Shown: positions 33,960 to 42,494 of the stretch, piece by piece
How positions within the stretch are numbered: the first letter of the stretch is position 1
Layout: every line of letters begins with the position of its first letter
Assembly: GCF_027497175.1 (NCBI RefSeq)
Contig: NZ_CP114901.1
Coordinates: 2,170,001-2,234,000 of the forward strand
Direction: 5' to 3'
DNA: 64,000 nt
Source of the DNA: Verrucosispora sp. WMMD573
GTDB lineage: Bacteria > Actinomycetota > Actinomycetes > Mycobacteriales > Micromonosporaceae
Made by a program: the position numbers and the translations under genes
Notes under the pieces: model-generated
The model's database searches: none
What the model saw: the letters and a program-made list of their open reading frames with translations, nothing else
Told to the model about the DNA's origin: nothing

Positions 33960-34436
33960 ATGCCGCATTTTCCGGTAAACCATCCGGCGCGGCCGTTCTA
34001 CCGGGCGTTGTCCGGTCTGGTCGGGCTCTACATCCTGATCTTCGGTGTCTGGGGGACCGCGCTCACCTGGGGTGACCCGCTGTTCGGCCGGAACGGCAAC
34101 TGGGCTCTGGGCCTACGCACCAACCTGGCCTTCTCACTGGCCTCCATCGCCTTCGGGGTGGTGCTCATCATCGGCGCGTCCCGGCGCACCAACCTCGGCC
34201 ACTACATGAACCTCACCGCCGGAGCCGTATTCCTGGTCACCAGCATCCTGATGATGTCGGTGCTCCAGACCGACGCCAACTTCCTGAACTTCTCCATGTC
34301 GACGGTGATCGTCTCGATGCTCTTCGGGCTGATCCTGCTCGGCACCGGCCTCTACGACAAGGTCGGCCCGCACGAGGACGCCGAGGCCGAGCGGAGCCGC
34401 CGGAACCACCCCGTCGCCGAGATCCACCGCCGCTAG
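33960..34436 (+). CDS. DUF4383 membrane protein (copy 2)
   Basis: A 158-residue protein with four TM helices. MPHFPVNHPARPFYRALSGL at the start, GLYDKVGPHEDAEAE near the end. Start ATG 33960, with GGAGGAG at 33950-33956. It shares with copy 1 the HPAR(P) start, four-helix pattern, the TExNFLNFS/TEANIFNVS motif before helix 4 and the YDKVG/YGKVG tail, so the two arose by duplication. Unlike copy 1 it has a basic C-terminus (SRRNHPVAEIHRR). Function unknown. It is convergent with the TetR gene 26 bp on. Confidence 0.88.
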   Translation: MPHFPVNHPARPFYRALSGLVGLYILIFGVWGTALTWGDPLFGRNGNWALGLRTNLAFSLASIAFGVVLIIGASRRTNLGHYMNLTAGAVFLVTSILMMSVLQTDANFLNFSMSTVIVSMLFGLILLGTGLYDKVGPHEDAEAERSRRNHPVAEIHRR

Positions 34437-34462
34437 CCGAGGCTGCGCCCCACCGACGCCGC

Positions 34463-35149
34463 TCAGCGTCCGCCCGCGGTGATCAGACCCGGCTTGGCCT
34501 CCAGGTGCGACAACCCGTTCCAGGAGAGATTCACCAGGTGCGCGGCCACCGTCTCCTTCCGCGGCTTACGCACCTCCAGCCACCACCGGCCGGTCAACGC
34601 GACCATGCCCACCAGCGCCTGCGCGTACAACTCGGCCAACTTCGGGTCGTAACCGCGGCTGGAGAACTCCGCACCGAGAATGTGCTCCACCTGGTGCGCC
34701 ACGTCGTTCATCACGCTGCTGAAGTTGCCGGTCGCGGAGAGCACCGGCGACTCCCGTACCAGCACCCGGAACCCGCTGGTCTCCTCCTCGATGTAGCCGA
34801 GCAGGGCCAACGCGGCCTGCTCCAGCAACTCCCGCGGATGACCCGCGGTCAGTGCCGTGGTGATCCGGTCCAGCAGGGACCGCACCTCGCGGTCCACCAC
34901 CACCGCATAGAGCCCCTCCTTGCCCCCGAAGTGCTCGTAGACCACCGGCTTGGAGACCTTCGCGCGCGACGCCACCTCCTCGATGGAGGTGGCGTCGAAA
35001 CCACGTTCGGCGAAGATCTGCCGGCCGATCGAGATCAACTGCTCGCGACGCTGAGCGGCGGACATGCGTACCCGGGACGTCGGCTTGGCCGCCGCGGCGG
35101 GCACCGACCGCCGCCGTCTGCCGCCCTCGGCGCGGGGAGTATCGGCCAT
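34463..35149 (-). CDS. TetR-family transcriptional regulator, likely of fatty acid metabolism
   Basis: A 228-residue regulator. The N-terminal 28 residues are basic and disordered; the HTH (about residues 33-78) has RREQLISIGRQIFAERGFDATSIEEVASRAKVSKPVVYEHFGGKEGLY, a typical TetR DNA-binding domain. The C-terminal ligand domain (about residues 90-215) has WWLEVRKPRKETVAAHLVNLSWNGL, as in actinobacterial regulators of fatty-acid genes. It lies 106 bp after the desaturase gene and in the same direction, so it may autoregulate and control desaturation in response to acyl-CoA (inference). ATG 35149 is used. A similar gene order is found in mycobacterial desA3-type loci. Confidence 0.87.
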   Translation of the reverse strand: MADTPRAEGGRRRRSVPAAAAKPTSRVRMSAAQRREQLISIGRQIFAERGFDATSIEEVASRAKVSKPVVYEHFGGKEGLYAVVVDREVRSLLDRITTALTAGHPRELLEQAALALLGYIEEETSGFRVLVRESPVLSATGNFSSVMNDVAHQVEHILGAEFSSRGYDPKLAELYAQALVGMVALTGRWWLEVRKPRKETVAAHLVNLSWNGLSHLEAKPGLITAGGR

Positions 35150-35255
35150 CTCGTCGCCTCGCTGGCGCTCGGTGACGCCCTGTCGTGGGATGCTGCCTGC
35201 TTTCCGCCCGGTCACTCGAACATACTGCCAGGTAACTTGCGGGTTGGCCGCCCGG

Positions 35256-36215
35256 TTACCGCTCGGCCGCCGGCTGGACCAGCTTCGCCGCGATCCGTTC
35301 CGGCTTCGGCCAACGCACGTCCCACGCCGCCCCGACCCTTTCGAACAGCCAGATTATCCGGGCCGAGATGTCGATCTGCCCCCGCAGGACACCGTGCCGG
35401 GCGCTCGTCGGATCGGCGTGGTGCAGGTTGTGCCAGCTCTCCCCGAAGGACAACAGCGCGAGGGGCCAGAAGTTCGCCGCCCGGTCGCCGTGGCGCATCA
35501 TGAACGGCCGCTCCCCGTACACGTGGCACACCGAGTTGATCGACCAGGTGACGTGGTGCAGCAACGAGATGCGGACCAGGCCGGCCCAGAAGAGCGCGCT
35601 CAACGCGCCCTGCCAGGACCACGTCAACAACCAGCCCATCAAGGCCGGCCCGAGCACCGAGACGATCACCAGCACCGGGAAGAGCCGGTCCATCCGCCGG
35701 ATGTCCCGGTCGGCCAGCAGGTCCGGTGCGAAACGCTCCCGGTTGGACAACTCCCGGCCGAACAGCCAGCCGATGTGCGCGTGGAACAGCCCCTTGACCA
35801 GGCCGCGCAGCGTCGTGCCGAACCGCCACGGCGAGTGCGGGTCTCCCTCCAGATCGGAGAAGGCGTGGTGCCGCCGGTGGTCGGCCACCCACTGGATGAT
35901 CTCGCCCTGCACGGCGAGCGAGCCCGAGGCGGCCAACGCGATGCGTAGCCACCGCTTCGCCTTGAACGAACCGTGGGTGAAGTAGCGGTGGTAGCCGACG
36001 GTGATGCCCAGGCCCGACAGCACGTACCAGAAGCCGGCGATGCCCACGTCGACCCAGCTGAGCCAGCCACCCCAGGCCACCGGCACGGCGGCGATCAGCG
36101 CCGCGAACGGGATCACCACGAAGGACCACAGCGCGATCAGGATGCCGCGTGACTGGGTGCCCTGGGTGAGGGGCTTCGGGCTGGTCGGTTGCGGGTCGAG
36201 AACGGCGGCGGACAT
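35256..36215 (-). CDS. Membrane acyl-CoA (stearoyl-CoA) delta-9 desaturase
   Basis: A 319-residue membrane di-iron enzyme that inserts a cis double bond at C9 of saturated acyl-CoA. It has four TM helices and the three His boxes: YHRYFTHGSF (HRYFTH, about residues 76-85), ADHRRHHAFSD (HRRHH, about residues 112-122) and ESWHNLHHADP (HNLHH, about residues 263-273), together eight His. It lacks a fused ferredoxin/rubredoxin or cyt b5. Start ATG 36215 with GAGG upstream. Membrane fluidity adjustment is the expected role. The gene following on the same strand is a TetR regulator. Confidence 0.93.
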   Translation of the reverse strand: MSAAVLDPQPTSPKPLTQGTQSRGILIALWSFVVIPFAALIAAVPVAWGGWLSWVDVGIAGFWYVLSGLGITVGYHRYFTHGSFKAKRWLRIALAASGSLAVQGEIIQWVADHRRHHAFSDLEGDPHSPWRFGTTLRGLVKGLFHAHIGWLFGRELSNRERFAPDLLADRDIRRMDRLFPVLVIVSVLGPALMGWLLTWSWQGALSALFWAGLVRISLLHHVTWSINSVCHVYGERPFMMRHGDRAANFWPLALLSFGESWHNLHHADPTSARHGVLRGQIDISARIIWLFERVGAAWDVRWPKPERIAAKLVQPAAER

Positions 36216-36251
36216 GGCACCTCGCAGGGGACGATCGGTTCGCAATCTACG

Positions 36252-36268
36252 CCTACGTCACCGTAACT
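36252..36268. promoter_or_regulatory. Possible operator upstream of desaturase
   Basis: The sequence TACGTCACCGTA (about 36254-36265), about 40 bp upstream of the desaturase start, contains a TACG-N4-CGTA inverted pair on either strand. A site for the downstream TetR regulator is possible. Arms are short, so this is weak. Confidence 0.3.
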
Positions 36269-36343
36269 TAAGGGCCCGGAAGATCACATCAGACAGCGAC
36301 ACGAATGGATGCTTGATGGGTCGTACGCTCGTCGGGTTGTCCG

Positions 36344-36982
36344 GTGCCGGAGATCGCGCGGCAGCTCGGGGTGAGCCGGTCGACGGCTTACCTCTGGGTC
36401 CGGCACATCCCGCTCGAACGCGACCCGGAGGAGGAACGCCAGCGCCGACGTGCCCACTCGAAGGCGATTGCCGAGGCGCGGTGGGCGGACCATCGTCGGG
36501 CGCGGGACGAAGCCCAGAAGGAGGCACGGGCGATGGCCGGGCGGGTGGTAGGTCGACTCAGCGAACGTGATCTGCTCATCCTCGGTGCGGCGATCTACTG
36601 GTGCGAGGGCACCAAGTCGAAGCCGTGGCGTCGCGATGACCATCTGCAGTTCGTCAACAGCGATCCGGGCCTGCACGCTCTCTTCCCGCGTTTCCTCGAA
36701 GTCTGCGGAGTCGACCGCGCCGTGCCGACTTATCGGGTGAGCATCCATGGGACTGCCGACCCGGACGTGGCGGCCCAGTGGTGGGCGGCCGAGCTCGAAG
36801 TGCCACGCGAGCAGTTTCGCCCGGCGACCCTCAAGAAGCACAAGCCGACCACCGTCCGGCGAAACGTCGGTGACGAGTACCGAGGCTGTCTCGTGATCAA
36901 TGTGCCGCGTAGCCGCGAGCTCTACTGGCGAATAGAAGGTATGATCGCCGAGCTGTTCCGGTCCGCAGCTGAACGCACTTAG
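36344..36982 (+). CDS. HTH-domain hypothetical protein with damaged N-terminus
   Basis: A 212-residue protein with a short HTH at the start (PEIARQLGVSRSTAYLWVRHI), a helical Arg/Glu/Ala-rich linker, then a domain of about 130 residues with ILGAAIYWCEGTKSKPW, LQFVNSDPGLHALFPRFLEVCGV, LKKHKPTTVRRNVGDEYRGCL and VPRSRELYWRIEGM. I know of similar actinobacterial proteins of unknown function, whose second part resembles LAGLIDADG-like folds. Upstream, ATG 36305 is in frame and would give MDA-stop-WVVRSSGCP, extending the conserved part, but codon 4 is TGA. GTG 36344 has no ribosome site. So the gene either restarts at GTG or has been damaged by a nonsense change. Function unknown; a DNA-binding role is inferred. 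Confidence 0.65.
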   Translation: MPEIARQLGVSRSTAYLWVRHIPLERDPEEERQRRRAHSKAIAEARWADHRRARDEAQKEARAMAGRVVGRLSERDLLILGAAIYWCEGTKSKPWRRDDHLQFVNSDPGLHALFPRFLEVCGVDRAVPTYRVSIHGTADPDVAAQWWAAELEVPREQFRPATLKKHKPTTVRRNVGDEYRGCLVINVPRSRELYWRIEGMIAELFRSAAERT

Positions 36983-37017
36983 GCGGTTTGATGCGGCCTG
37001 TCGGCTTGACATTTCTA

Positions 37018-37089
37018 TGGGGTGTGGGGTAACGGCAACCCGCAGGCCTTTGGAGCCTTGAGCTCCTGGTTCGAATCCAGGCACCCCAG
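37018..37089 (+). tRNA. tRNA-Gln (anticodon TTG)
   Basis: Acceptor TGGGGTG pairs with CACCCCA, discriminator G at 37089, no encoded CCA. D arm GGGT/ACCC; anticodon stem CAGGC/GCCTT (one mismatch) with loop CTTTGGA, so anticodon TTG reads CAA; T arm CCTGG-TTCGAAT-CCAGG. A first base U1 that pairs with A72 is typical of glutamine tRNA. Confidence 0.93.
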
Positions 37090-37190
37090 CAAGCACTCTC
37101 AACCGCCGATCCTCGTGCCCCTGCCGAACAGACCGGATTGTCTGGTTAGCATGGCCGCGAGACTGTCCGCGTTCCGACGGGAGCCACGTC

Positions 37191-38726
37191 GTGCCCGAGC
37201 CCCACACCCGTACCGTCGTCGTACTCGCCGCCGGTGAGGGCAAGCGGATGAAGTCCTCGTTGCCCAAGGTGCTGCATCCGCTGCTCGGTCGGACGCTTGT
37301 GGGTCATGTGCTCAACGCGGCCGACCCGCTGGCTGCGGCGCGCACCCTGGTGGTGGTGGGGCACGGCGCCGACCAGGTCCGCGCCCACCTCGCCGGGATC
37401 GCCCCCGAGGCCACCGCGGTCCATCAGGCGGAACAGCTCGGCACCGGGCACGCGGTGCGGATCGCGCTGGAGGCCGCCCCGGAGGTCACCGGCACGGTGG
37501 TGGTGCTCAACGGCGATGTGCCGTTGCTGCGGCCCGAGACGGTCGGTGCGCTGGTGGCGGCTCACGAGAGCAAGGGCGCCGCGGCGACCGTGCTCGCGGC
37601 GGAGGTGCCGGACCCGACCGGGCTAGGACGCATCGTGCGGGACGCGGCGGGTCGGTTGGAACAGATTGTCGAGCAGCGTGACGCCACTGCCGCACAGCTG
37701 GCTGTCCGGGAGATCAACGCTGGGATCTACGCGTTCGACGCGGCCCGGCTGCGGGACGTGCTCGGCAAGCTGTCGACCGACAACGACCAGGGCGAGGAGT
37801 ACCTCACCGACGTCTTCAAGATGCTGGTCTCCGCTGGCGAGCCGGTGGGGGTGCACCTGGCGGCCGACCACACCGAGACGCTCGGTTGCAACGACCGGGT
37901 GGAGCTGGCGGCGTTGCGCCGGCTGCTGCGTGACCGGGTCAACGAGCGGTGGATGCGGGCCGGCGTCAGCCTGCTCGACCCTGAGACAACCTGGATCGAC
38001 GTGACAGTGGCCCTGGACCGCGACGCGGTGGTGGATCAGAACACCCAGCTACGTGGCGGGTCGGTGGTCGGCAGCGGCGCGGTGGTCGGGCCGGACGTAA
38101 CGTTGATCGACACGGTGGTGGGGCCCGGCGCGACGGTGCTGCGCAGCCATGCGGTCGGCGCCGAGGTGGGTCCGGGCGCCAGCGTCGGGCCGTACGCGTA
38201 CCTGCGGCCGGACGCGCGGTTGGCGGAGCGGTCGAAGGTCGGCACGTTCGTCGAGGTGAAGAATTCCGAGCTGGGCGCCGGCGCCAAGGTGCCGCACCTG
38301 TCGTACGTGGGTGACGCGACGATCGGAGCGAGGGCGAACATCGGCGCGGCGACGATCTTCGTGAACTACGACGGGGTGAACAAGCACCGCACCGTGGTCG
38401 GCGAGGCGGCGTTCGTGGGCTGCGACACGAGCCTCATCGCACCGGTCGAGGTGGGTGCCGGGGCGTACGTGGCGGCGGGCAGCGCGATCAGCAAGGACGT
38501 GCCGCCGGGGGCGTTGGGGTTGACCCGGGCGCCGCAGCGCAGCGTCGAGGGTTGGGTGGCGCGCAAGCGCGCGGGCACGGCTTCCGCCGAGGCGGCCGAG
38601 CGTGCCCTTCGGGGTGGGCAGGGTGCTCCGGCCGCGACGTCCTCCGCAAGCGAAGGTGAGGCAATCCACGGCACCGCCGAGTCGGTGGGCGGTACGCCCG
38701 AGCCGGGAGATACTGCAACCGAATAG
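37191..38726 (+). CDS. glmU: Bifunctional UDP-GlcNAc pyrophosphorylase/GlcN-1-P acetyltransferase
   Basis: A 511-residue bifunctional enzyme that acetylates glucosamine 1-phosphate and couples it to UTP, giving UDP-GlcNAc for peptidoglycan. N-terminal uridylyltransferase: VVLAAGEGKRMKSSLPKVLH (about residues 10-29), GTGHAVR, GDVPLL and the Mg-binding Asp. From about residue 245 a left-handed beta-helix of hexapeptide repeats follows (VVGSGAVVGPDVTLIDTVVG and others), with KVGTFVEVKNSELG and NYDGVNKHRT for acetyl-CoA and substrate. The C-terminal 45 residues are low-complexity. Start GTG 37191 has GGAG 7 nt upstream. It is followed by prs 63 bp later. Order glmU-prs-rplY-pth is the typical actinobacterial cluster. 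Confidence 0.96.
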   Translation: MPEPHTRTVVVLAAGEGKRMKSSLPKVLHPLLGRTLVGHVLNAADPLAAARTLVVVGHGADQVRAHLAGIAPEATAVHQAEQLGTGHAVRIALEAAPEVTGTVVVLNGDVPLLRPETVGALVAAHESKGAAATVLAAEVPDPTGLGRIVRDAAGRLEQIVEQRDATAAQLAVREINAGIYAFDAARLRDVLGKLSTDNDQGEEYLTDVFKMLVSAGEPVGVHLAADHTETLGCNDRVELAALRRLLRDRVNERWMRAGVSLLDPETTWIDVTVALDRDAVVDQNTQLRGGSVVGSGAVVGPDVTLIDTVVGPGATVLRSHAVGAEVGPGASVGPYAYLRPDARLAERSKVGTFVEVKNSELGAGAKVPHLSYVGDATIGARANIGAATIFVNYDGVNKHRTVVGEAAFVGCDTSLIAPVEVGAGAYVAAGSAISKDVPPGALGLTRAPQRSVEGWVARKRAGTASAEAAERALRGGQGAPAATSSASEGEAIHGTAESVGGTPEPGDTATE

Positions 38727-38789
38727 TCCCCGGCCGACCACCACCAACAGGCCGGGTACCGCCGACCGAAAACGGGAGCAGACGGGCCC

Positions 38790-39770
38790 ATGGGCAGCAT
38801 CGTCGCCGAAAACCGCAAGAGCCTGATGCTCTTCTCCGGACGTGGTTTTCCGGAGTTGGCCAAGGAGATCGGTGAGGTGCTCGGCGTCGCGCCGACGCCG
38901 GCCGACGCGTACGAGTTCGCCAACGGCGAGATCTTCGTACGGTTCAAGGACTCGGTACGTGGTTCGGACGCCTTCGTGGTGCAGTCGGTCACGCACGGGG
39001 TGAACACGTGGGTCATGGAGACCTTGATCATGGTGGACGCGCTGAAGCGCGGTTCGGCCAAGCGGATCACGGTCGTCCTGCCGTTCTATCCGTACTCCCG
39101 CCAGGACAAGAAGCACCGCGGCCGGGAGCCGATCTCCGCGCGGTTGGTCGCCGACCTGCTGAAGACCGCCGGGGCGAACCGGATCCTCACCGTGGACCTG
39201 CACACCGCGCAGATCCAGGGCTTCTTCGACGGTCCGGTGGACCACCTCTTCGCGATGGACATCCTGGCCGAGTACGTGGAGCGCAAGTACGCGGGCCGGC
39301 CGATGACGGTGGTCGCGCCGGATTCGGGCCGGGTGCGGGTGGCCGAGCGGTGGACGGACCGGCTGGGTGGTTGCCCGCTGGCGTTCATCCACAAGACCCG
39401 GGACCCGATGAAGCCGAACCAGGTGGTGGCGAACCGGGTCGTCGGTGAGGTCGAGGGTCGGGTCTGCCTGATCGTCGACGACATGATCGACACGGGCGGC
39501 ACGATCTGCCGGGCGGCGGACATCCTGAAGGAGTCGGGAGCGGCGGACGTGATCGTGGCGTCCACCCACGCGCTGCTGTCCGACCCGGCGACGGAGCGGT
39601 TGAAGAACAGCCCGATCAGCGAGGTCGTGGTGACCAACACGCTCCCGTTGCCGCCGGAGAAGCAGCTCGACAAGCTGACCGTGCTGTCGATCGCACCGCT
39701 GCTGGCCCGGGCGATCCGCGAGGTCTTCGACGACGGCTCGGTGACCACGCTCTTCGGTGGGCTGAGCTGA
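38790..39770 (+). CDS. prs: Ribose-phosphate pyrophosphokinase
   Basis: A 326-residue enzyme that makes PRPP from ribose 5-phosphate and ATP for nucleotide, His and Trp synthesis. Motifs: the ATP-binding FSGRGFPELAKEIGE and FANGEIFVRFKDSVRG, PRPP-binding loop LIVDDMIDTGGTI (about residues 227-239), and flexible loop RQDKKHRGREPISARL (about residues 105-120). Class I PRPP synthetase, expected to be hexameric with allosteric ADP control. ATG 38790. Co-transcription with glmU is likely. Confidence 0.96.
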   Translation: MGSIVAENRKSLMLFSGRGFPELAKEIGEVLGVAPTPADAYEFANGEIFVRFKDSVRGSDAFVVQSVTHGVNTWVMETLIMVDALKRGSAKRITVVLPFYPYSRQDKKHRGREPISARLVADLLKTAGANRILTVDLHTAQIQGFFDGPVDHLFAMDILAEYVERKYAGRPMTVVAPDSGRVRVAERWTDRLGGCPLAFIHKTRDPMKPNQVVANRVVGEVEGRVCLIVDDMIDTGGTICRAADILKESGAADVIVASTHALLSDPATERLKNSPISEVVVTNTLPLPPEKQLDKLTVLSIAPLLARAIREVFDDGSVTTLFGGLS

Positions 39771-40039
39771 GCGCGGTTCACCACTGAGCCGGCTGGCTGG
39801 TGCCGGGGCGGGGGTGTCCGGGCGGGTACGGGGACTGCCGGAAACCCGGGAAATCGCTCGGGTAGACTGGTGCGGTTGCCACGGCGAGGGTGCCCTGCGG
39901 GCCGCTGAGAAGCGCCGCACGGAGGCACCGTGATCGACGCGGTGCTCCGGGCAGTCTGCTGACGCATGAGCCCCTGCGAGCCCCCCGCCCAGCACCGCCA
40001 GACGACAAGCTGCCGCAGCGAAGCATCAGGAGTTTCCCC
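39771..40039. promoter_or_regulatory. 269-bp leader region before rplY
   Basis: No gene supported. TAGACT at 39862 is a possible -10 box without a good -35; transcript leader of the L25 gene would then be about 170 nt. It is GC-rich with local stems (for example around 39895-39945), possibly a translational control element, but I cannot assign a known riboswitch or ribosomal-protein leader. Confidence 0.35.
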
Positions 40040-40729
40040 GTGTCCGAGGTAAAGATCAGCGCCGAGCCCCGCACCGAGTTCGGCAAAGGTGGTGCCCGCC
40101 GTACCCGCCGGGCCGGCAAGGTGCCCGCCGTGCTGTACGGCCATGGCGAGAAGCCCAAGCACATCGCGCTGCCGGCCCGCGAGTTCGCGGCGGCCATCCG
40201 TAACGGTGGTGCCAACCAGCTGTTGGCGCTGGACATCAGCGACGGCACGCAGGCGCTGGCGCTGCCGAAGGCGATCCAGCGGAACCCGATCAAGGACACC
40301 TTCGAGCACGTCGACCTGCTGCTGGTGCGTCGCGGCGAGAAGGTCACCGTGGACGTGCCGGTCCAGCTCACGGGTGAGGCCGCGCGCGACACGCTGATCG
40401 TGCACGACCACGACACCCTCTCGGTGACTGCGGACGCGACAAAGGTGCCGGATCACCTGGAGGCTTCGATCGAGGGCGCCGAGCCGGGTTCCCAGGTCAC
40501 CGCCGCTGACGTGTCGTTGCCGGCGGGTGTGGAGCTGGTCGCCGACCCGGAGCTGACGATCGCCACGGTCACCGCCGCGCCGACCGCCGAGCAGCTGGAG
40601 TCGACGCTGCCCGAGGTCGAGGAGGCCACCGAGGAGGCCGAGGCCGAGGTCGGCGAGGTCACCGAGGGTGCTGCCGAGGCGCCGTCCGCCGAGGGTGAGG
40701 CGGGCACCGAGGCTCGTACCGAGGCCTGA
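40040..40729 (+). CDS. rplY: 50S ribosomal protein L25/general stress protein Ctc
   Basis: A 229-residue protein of the Ctc/TL5 form: an N-terminal L25 domain that binds 5S rRNA (residues 1-95; FGKGGARRTRRAGKVPAVLYG is the conserved start) followed by a second beta-domain (about residues 96-185) and an acidic Ala/Glu-rich tail (EEATEEAEAEVGEVTEGAAE). GTG 40040 has CAGGAG 7 nt upstream. Order prs-rplY-pth is conserved. The tail is longer than that of Thermus TL5. Confidence 0.95.
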   Translation: MSEVKISAEPRTEFGKGGARRTRRAGKVPAVLYGHGEKPKHIALPAREFAAAIRNGGANQLLALDISDGTQALALPKAIQRNPIKDTFEHVDLLLVRRGEKVTVDVPVQLTGEAARDTLIVHDHDTLSVTADATKVPDHLEASIEGAEPGSQVTAADVSLPAGVELVADPELTIATVTAAPTAEQLESTLPEVEEATEEAEAEVGEVTEGAAEAPSAEGEAGTEARTEA

Positions 40730-40745
40730 CAGTCTCTCAGTTTGC

Positions 40746-40780
40746 GACAGGCGTCCCCGGGTTCTGCGGGGGCGCCTGTC
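40746..40780 (+). terminator. Hairpin after rplY
   Basis: Arms 40746-40758 (GACAGGCGTCCCC) and 40768-40780 pair with one G-U; it lies 17 bp after the rplY stop. It lacks a T-run, typical of high-GC actinobacteria. Confidence 0.7.
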
Positions 40781-40845
40781 GGCGTATCGGATGATCGGCG
40801 GCGTGGGCGGTGGTTGGCCGCCGGTGAGGGCGGGAGGGGCGGGCG

Positions 40846-41436
40846 GTGACGGACGAGACCGGGCCGTGGCTCGTGGTCGGCCTGGGTAACCCGGGTCGGG
40901 AGTACGCGGGCAACCGGCACAACGTCGGGTTCATGGTCGCCGACCTGCTGGCTGGTCGGCTGGGTGGGAAGTTCGGCCGGCACCGGCGGGCGGTGGCGGA
41001 GGTCGCGGAGGGGCGGCTGGGGTTGGGCGGGCCCAAGTTGCTGCTGGCCAAGCCACTGACCTACATGAATCTTTCCGGTGGGCCGGTGGCCAGTCTGGCG
41101 CAGTTCTACAAGGTGCCGCCGGGACGGGTCATCGCGGTGCACGATGAGCTGGACATCGGTTACGGCCAGGTGCGGGTCAAGTGCGGCGGTGGTGAGGGTG
41201 GGCACAACGGTCTGCGGTCGATGTCGAAGTCGTTGGGCACGAAGGATTACGTGCGGGTGCGGTTCGGGATCGGTCGACCGCCGGGGCGGCAGGATCCGGC
41301 GGACTATGTGCTGTCGGATTTCGGCACGGCGGAACGCAAGGAGTTGGACTTCCTGGTGGACCGGGCTGCGGACGTGGTCGAATCCGTGGTCAGCCGGGGT
41401 GTGGAGCCGACTCAGAACCTCTACCACGGGGTCTAG
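40846..41436 (+). CDS. pth: Peptidyl-tRNA hydrolase
   Basis: A 196-residue esterase that frees tRNA from peptidyl-tRNA dropped by ribosomes. Conserved [16 protein letters not shown] has Asn and the catalytic His (about residue 22), [18 protein letters not shown] with catalytic Asp (about residue 105) and [13 protein letters not shown]. Start GTG 40846 with a GGGAGGGG site upstream. It lies after the rplY terminator and can have its own promoter. Confidence 0.96.
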   Translation: MTDETGPWLVVGLGNPGREYAGNRHNVGFMVADLLAGRLGGKFGRHRRAVAEVAEGRLGLGGPKLLLAKPLTYMNLSGGPVASLAQFYKVPPGRVIAVHDELDIGYGQVRVKCGGGEGGHNGLRSMSKSLGTKDYVRVRFGIGRPPGRQDPADYVLSDFGTAERKELDFLVDRAADVVESVVSRGVEPTQNLYHGV

Positions 41437-41612
41437 CGCGGGCGCCGGGGTGCCCGCTCGGGGTCGGCCTGGGGGCCACGGGGGTGTCGACACACGTGTC
41501 GGGGGCGGACCGCGGCGGTTGGGTTCGTCGGTGGCCCGGTAGTGTGCGGGTTCGGCGGTCGGGCGAGGCCGGCCGCTCGGCGTACGCGGATCGTGGCGAC
41601 GGGAGCGGAAGC

Positions 41613-42446
41613 ATGAGCGGTCCACCGATGATCGACGGGGCGTTCGCGCGGTGGCTGGCGGATCGTGCCGGGCAGGCGCTACTGGGCCTGCGGGCGGAGA
41701 TGGGGTTCGCCGATGCCGGCGCGTTGAAGTCGGCGGGGGACAAGGTCTCGCACGACCTGATCCGCACCGAGTTGGCGAGGTGGCGCCCGGGTGACGCGGT
41801 GCTCTCCGAGGAGGACGAGGGTTCCCGACTGGCGTGGGCGGCCGAGGTGAACACCGGTGCCGTTTCGCGGTTGACCGCCGATCGGGTGTGGATCATCGAC
41901 CCGTTGGACGGTACGCGGGAGTTCAGCGAGGAGGGGCGCGCGGACTGGGCGGTGCACGTGGCGCTCTGGGCGCGTAACGCGACCACCTCGCACGGTCTGG
42001 TCGCCGGTGCGGTCGGGCTGCCGGCCCAGCATCGGGTGCTGGGTACGGACCTGCCGCCGGCCTATCCGCCGATGACACCTGAGGCGGCCACGGCGGGCGG
42101 TGCGGGGCGGTTGCGGTTGGCGGCGAGTCGCAGTCGGCCGCCGGTGTTCCTGACCGATCTCGCGGAGGAGGTCGGGGCGCAGTTGGTGCCGATGGGCTCG
42201 GCCGGGGCGAAGATCGCCGCGGTGGTGACCGGTGAGGTGGATGCGTACATCCATGCCGGCGGGCAGTACGAGTGGGACTCGGCGGCGCCGGTCGCTGTGG
42301 CGACGGCCACCGGACTGCACGCTTCCCGGATCGATGGTTCTGCGCTGAAATACAACGAGGCGGATCCGCGCCTGCCGGACCTGTTGGTGTGCCGTAAGGA
42401 TCTCGCCAGCCGGTTACTTGCGGCGTTGCATCGGCATTGCGGGTAG
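41613..42446 (+). CDS. cysQ: 3'(2'),5'-bisphosphate nucleotidase CysQ
   Basis: A 277-residue Mg-dependent, Li-sensitive phosphatase of the inositol monophosphatase family that breaks down PAP (3'-phosphoadenosine 5'-phosphate) made in sulfate activation. Metal-binding motifs: LSEEDEGS (about residues 67-74), WIIDPLDGTREFSE (about residues 92-105) and YEWDSAAPVAVA (about residues 220-231). The start ATG 41613 follows GGGAGCGG. It is 74 bp upstream of cysD, linking it to sulfur assimilation. In mycobacteria CysQ clears PAP and affects sulfation. Confidence 0.93.
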   Translation: MSGPPMIDGAFARWLADRAGQALLGLRAEMGFADAGALKSAGDKVSHDLIRTELARWRPGDAVLSEEDEGSRLAWAAEVNTGAVSRLTADRVWIIDPLDGTREFSEEGRADWAVHVALWARNATTSHGLVAGAVGLPAQHRVLGTDLPPAYPPMTPEAATAGGAGRLRLAASRSRPPVFLTDLAEEVGAQLVPMGSAGAKIAAVVTGEVDAYIHAGGQYEWDSAAPVAVATATGLHASRIDGSALKYNEADPRLPDLLVCRKDLASRLLAALHRHCG

Positions 42447-42494
42447 CCTGTCGCTACTTCCTGACATCCCCGACCGGAAAGGTCTGGAAAGCGG

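Noticed and set aside
40453..41625. 390-residue minus-strand frame opposite rplY and pth
   Set aside because: Antisense to two well-supported genes and rich in Pro/Arg/His, as expected for shadow frames in high GC DNA.
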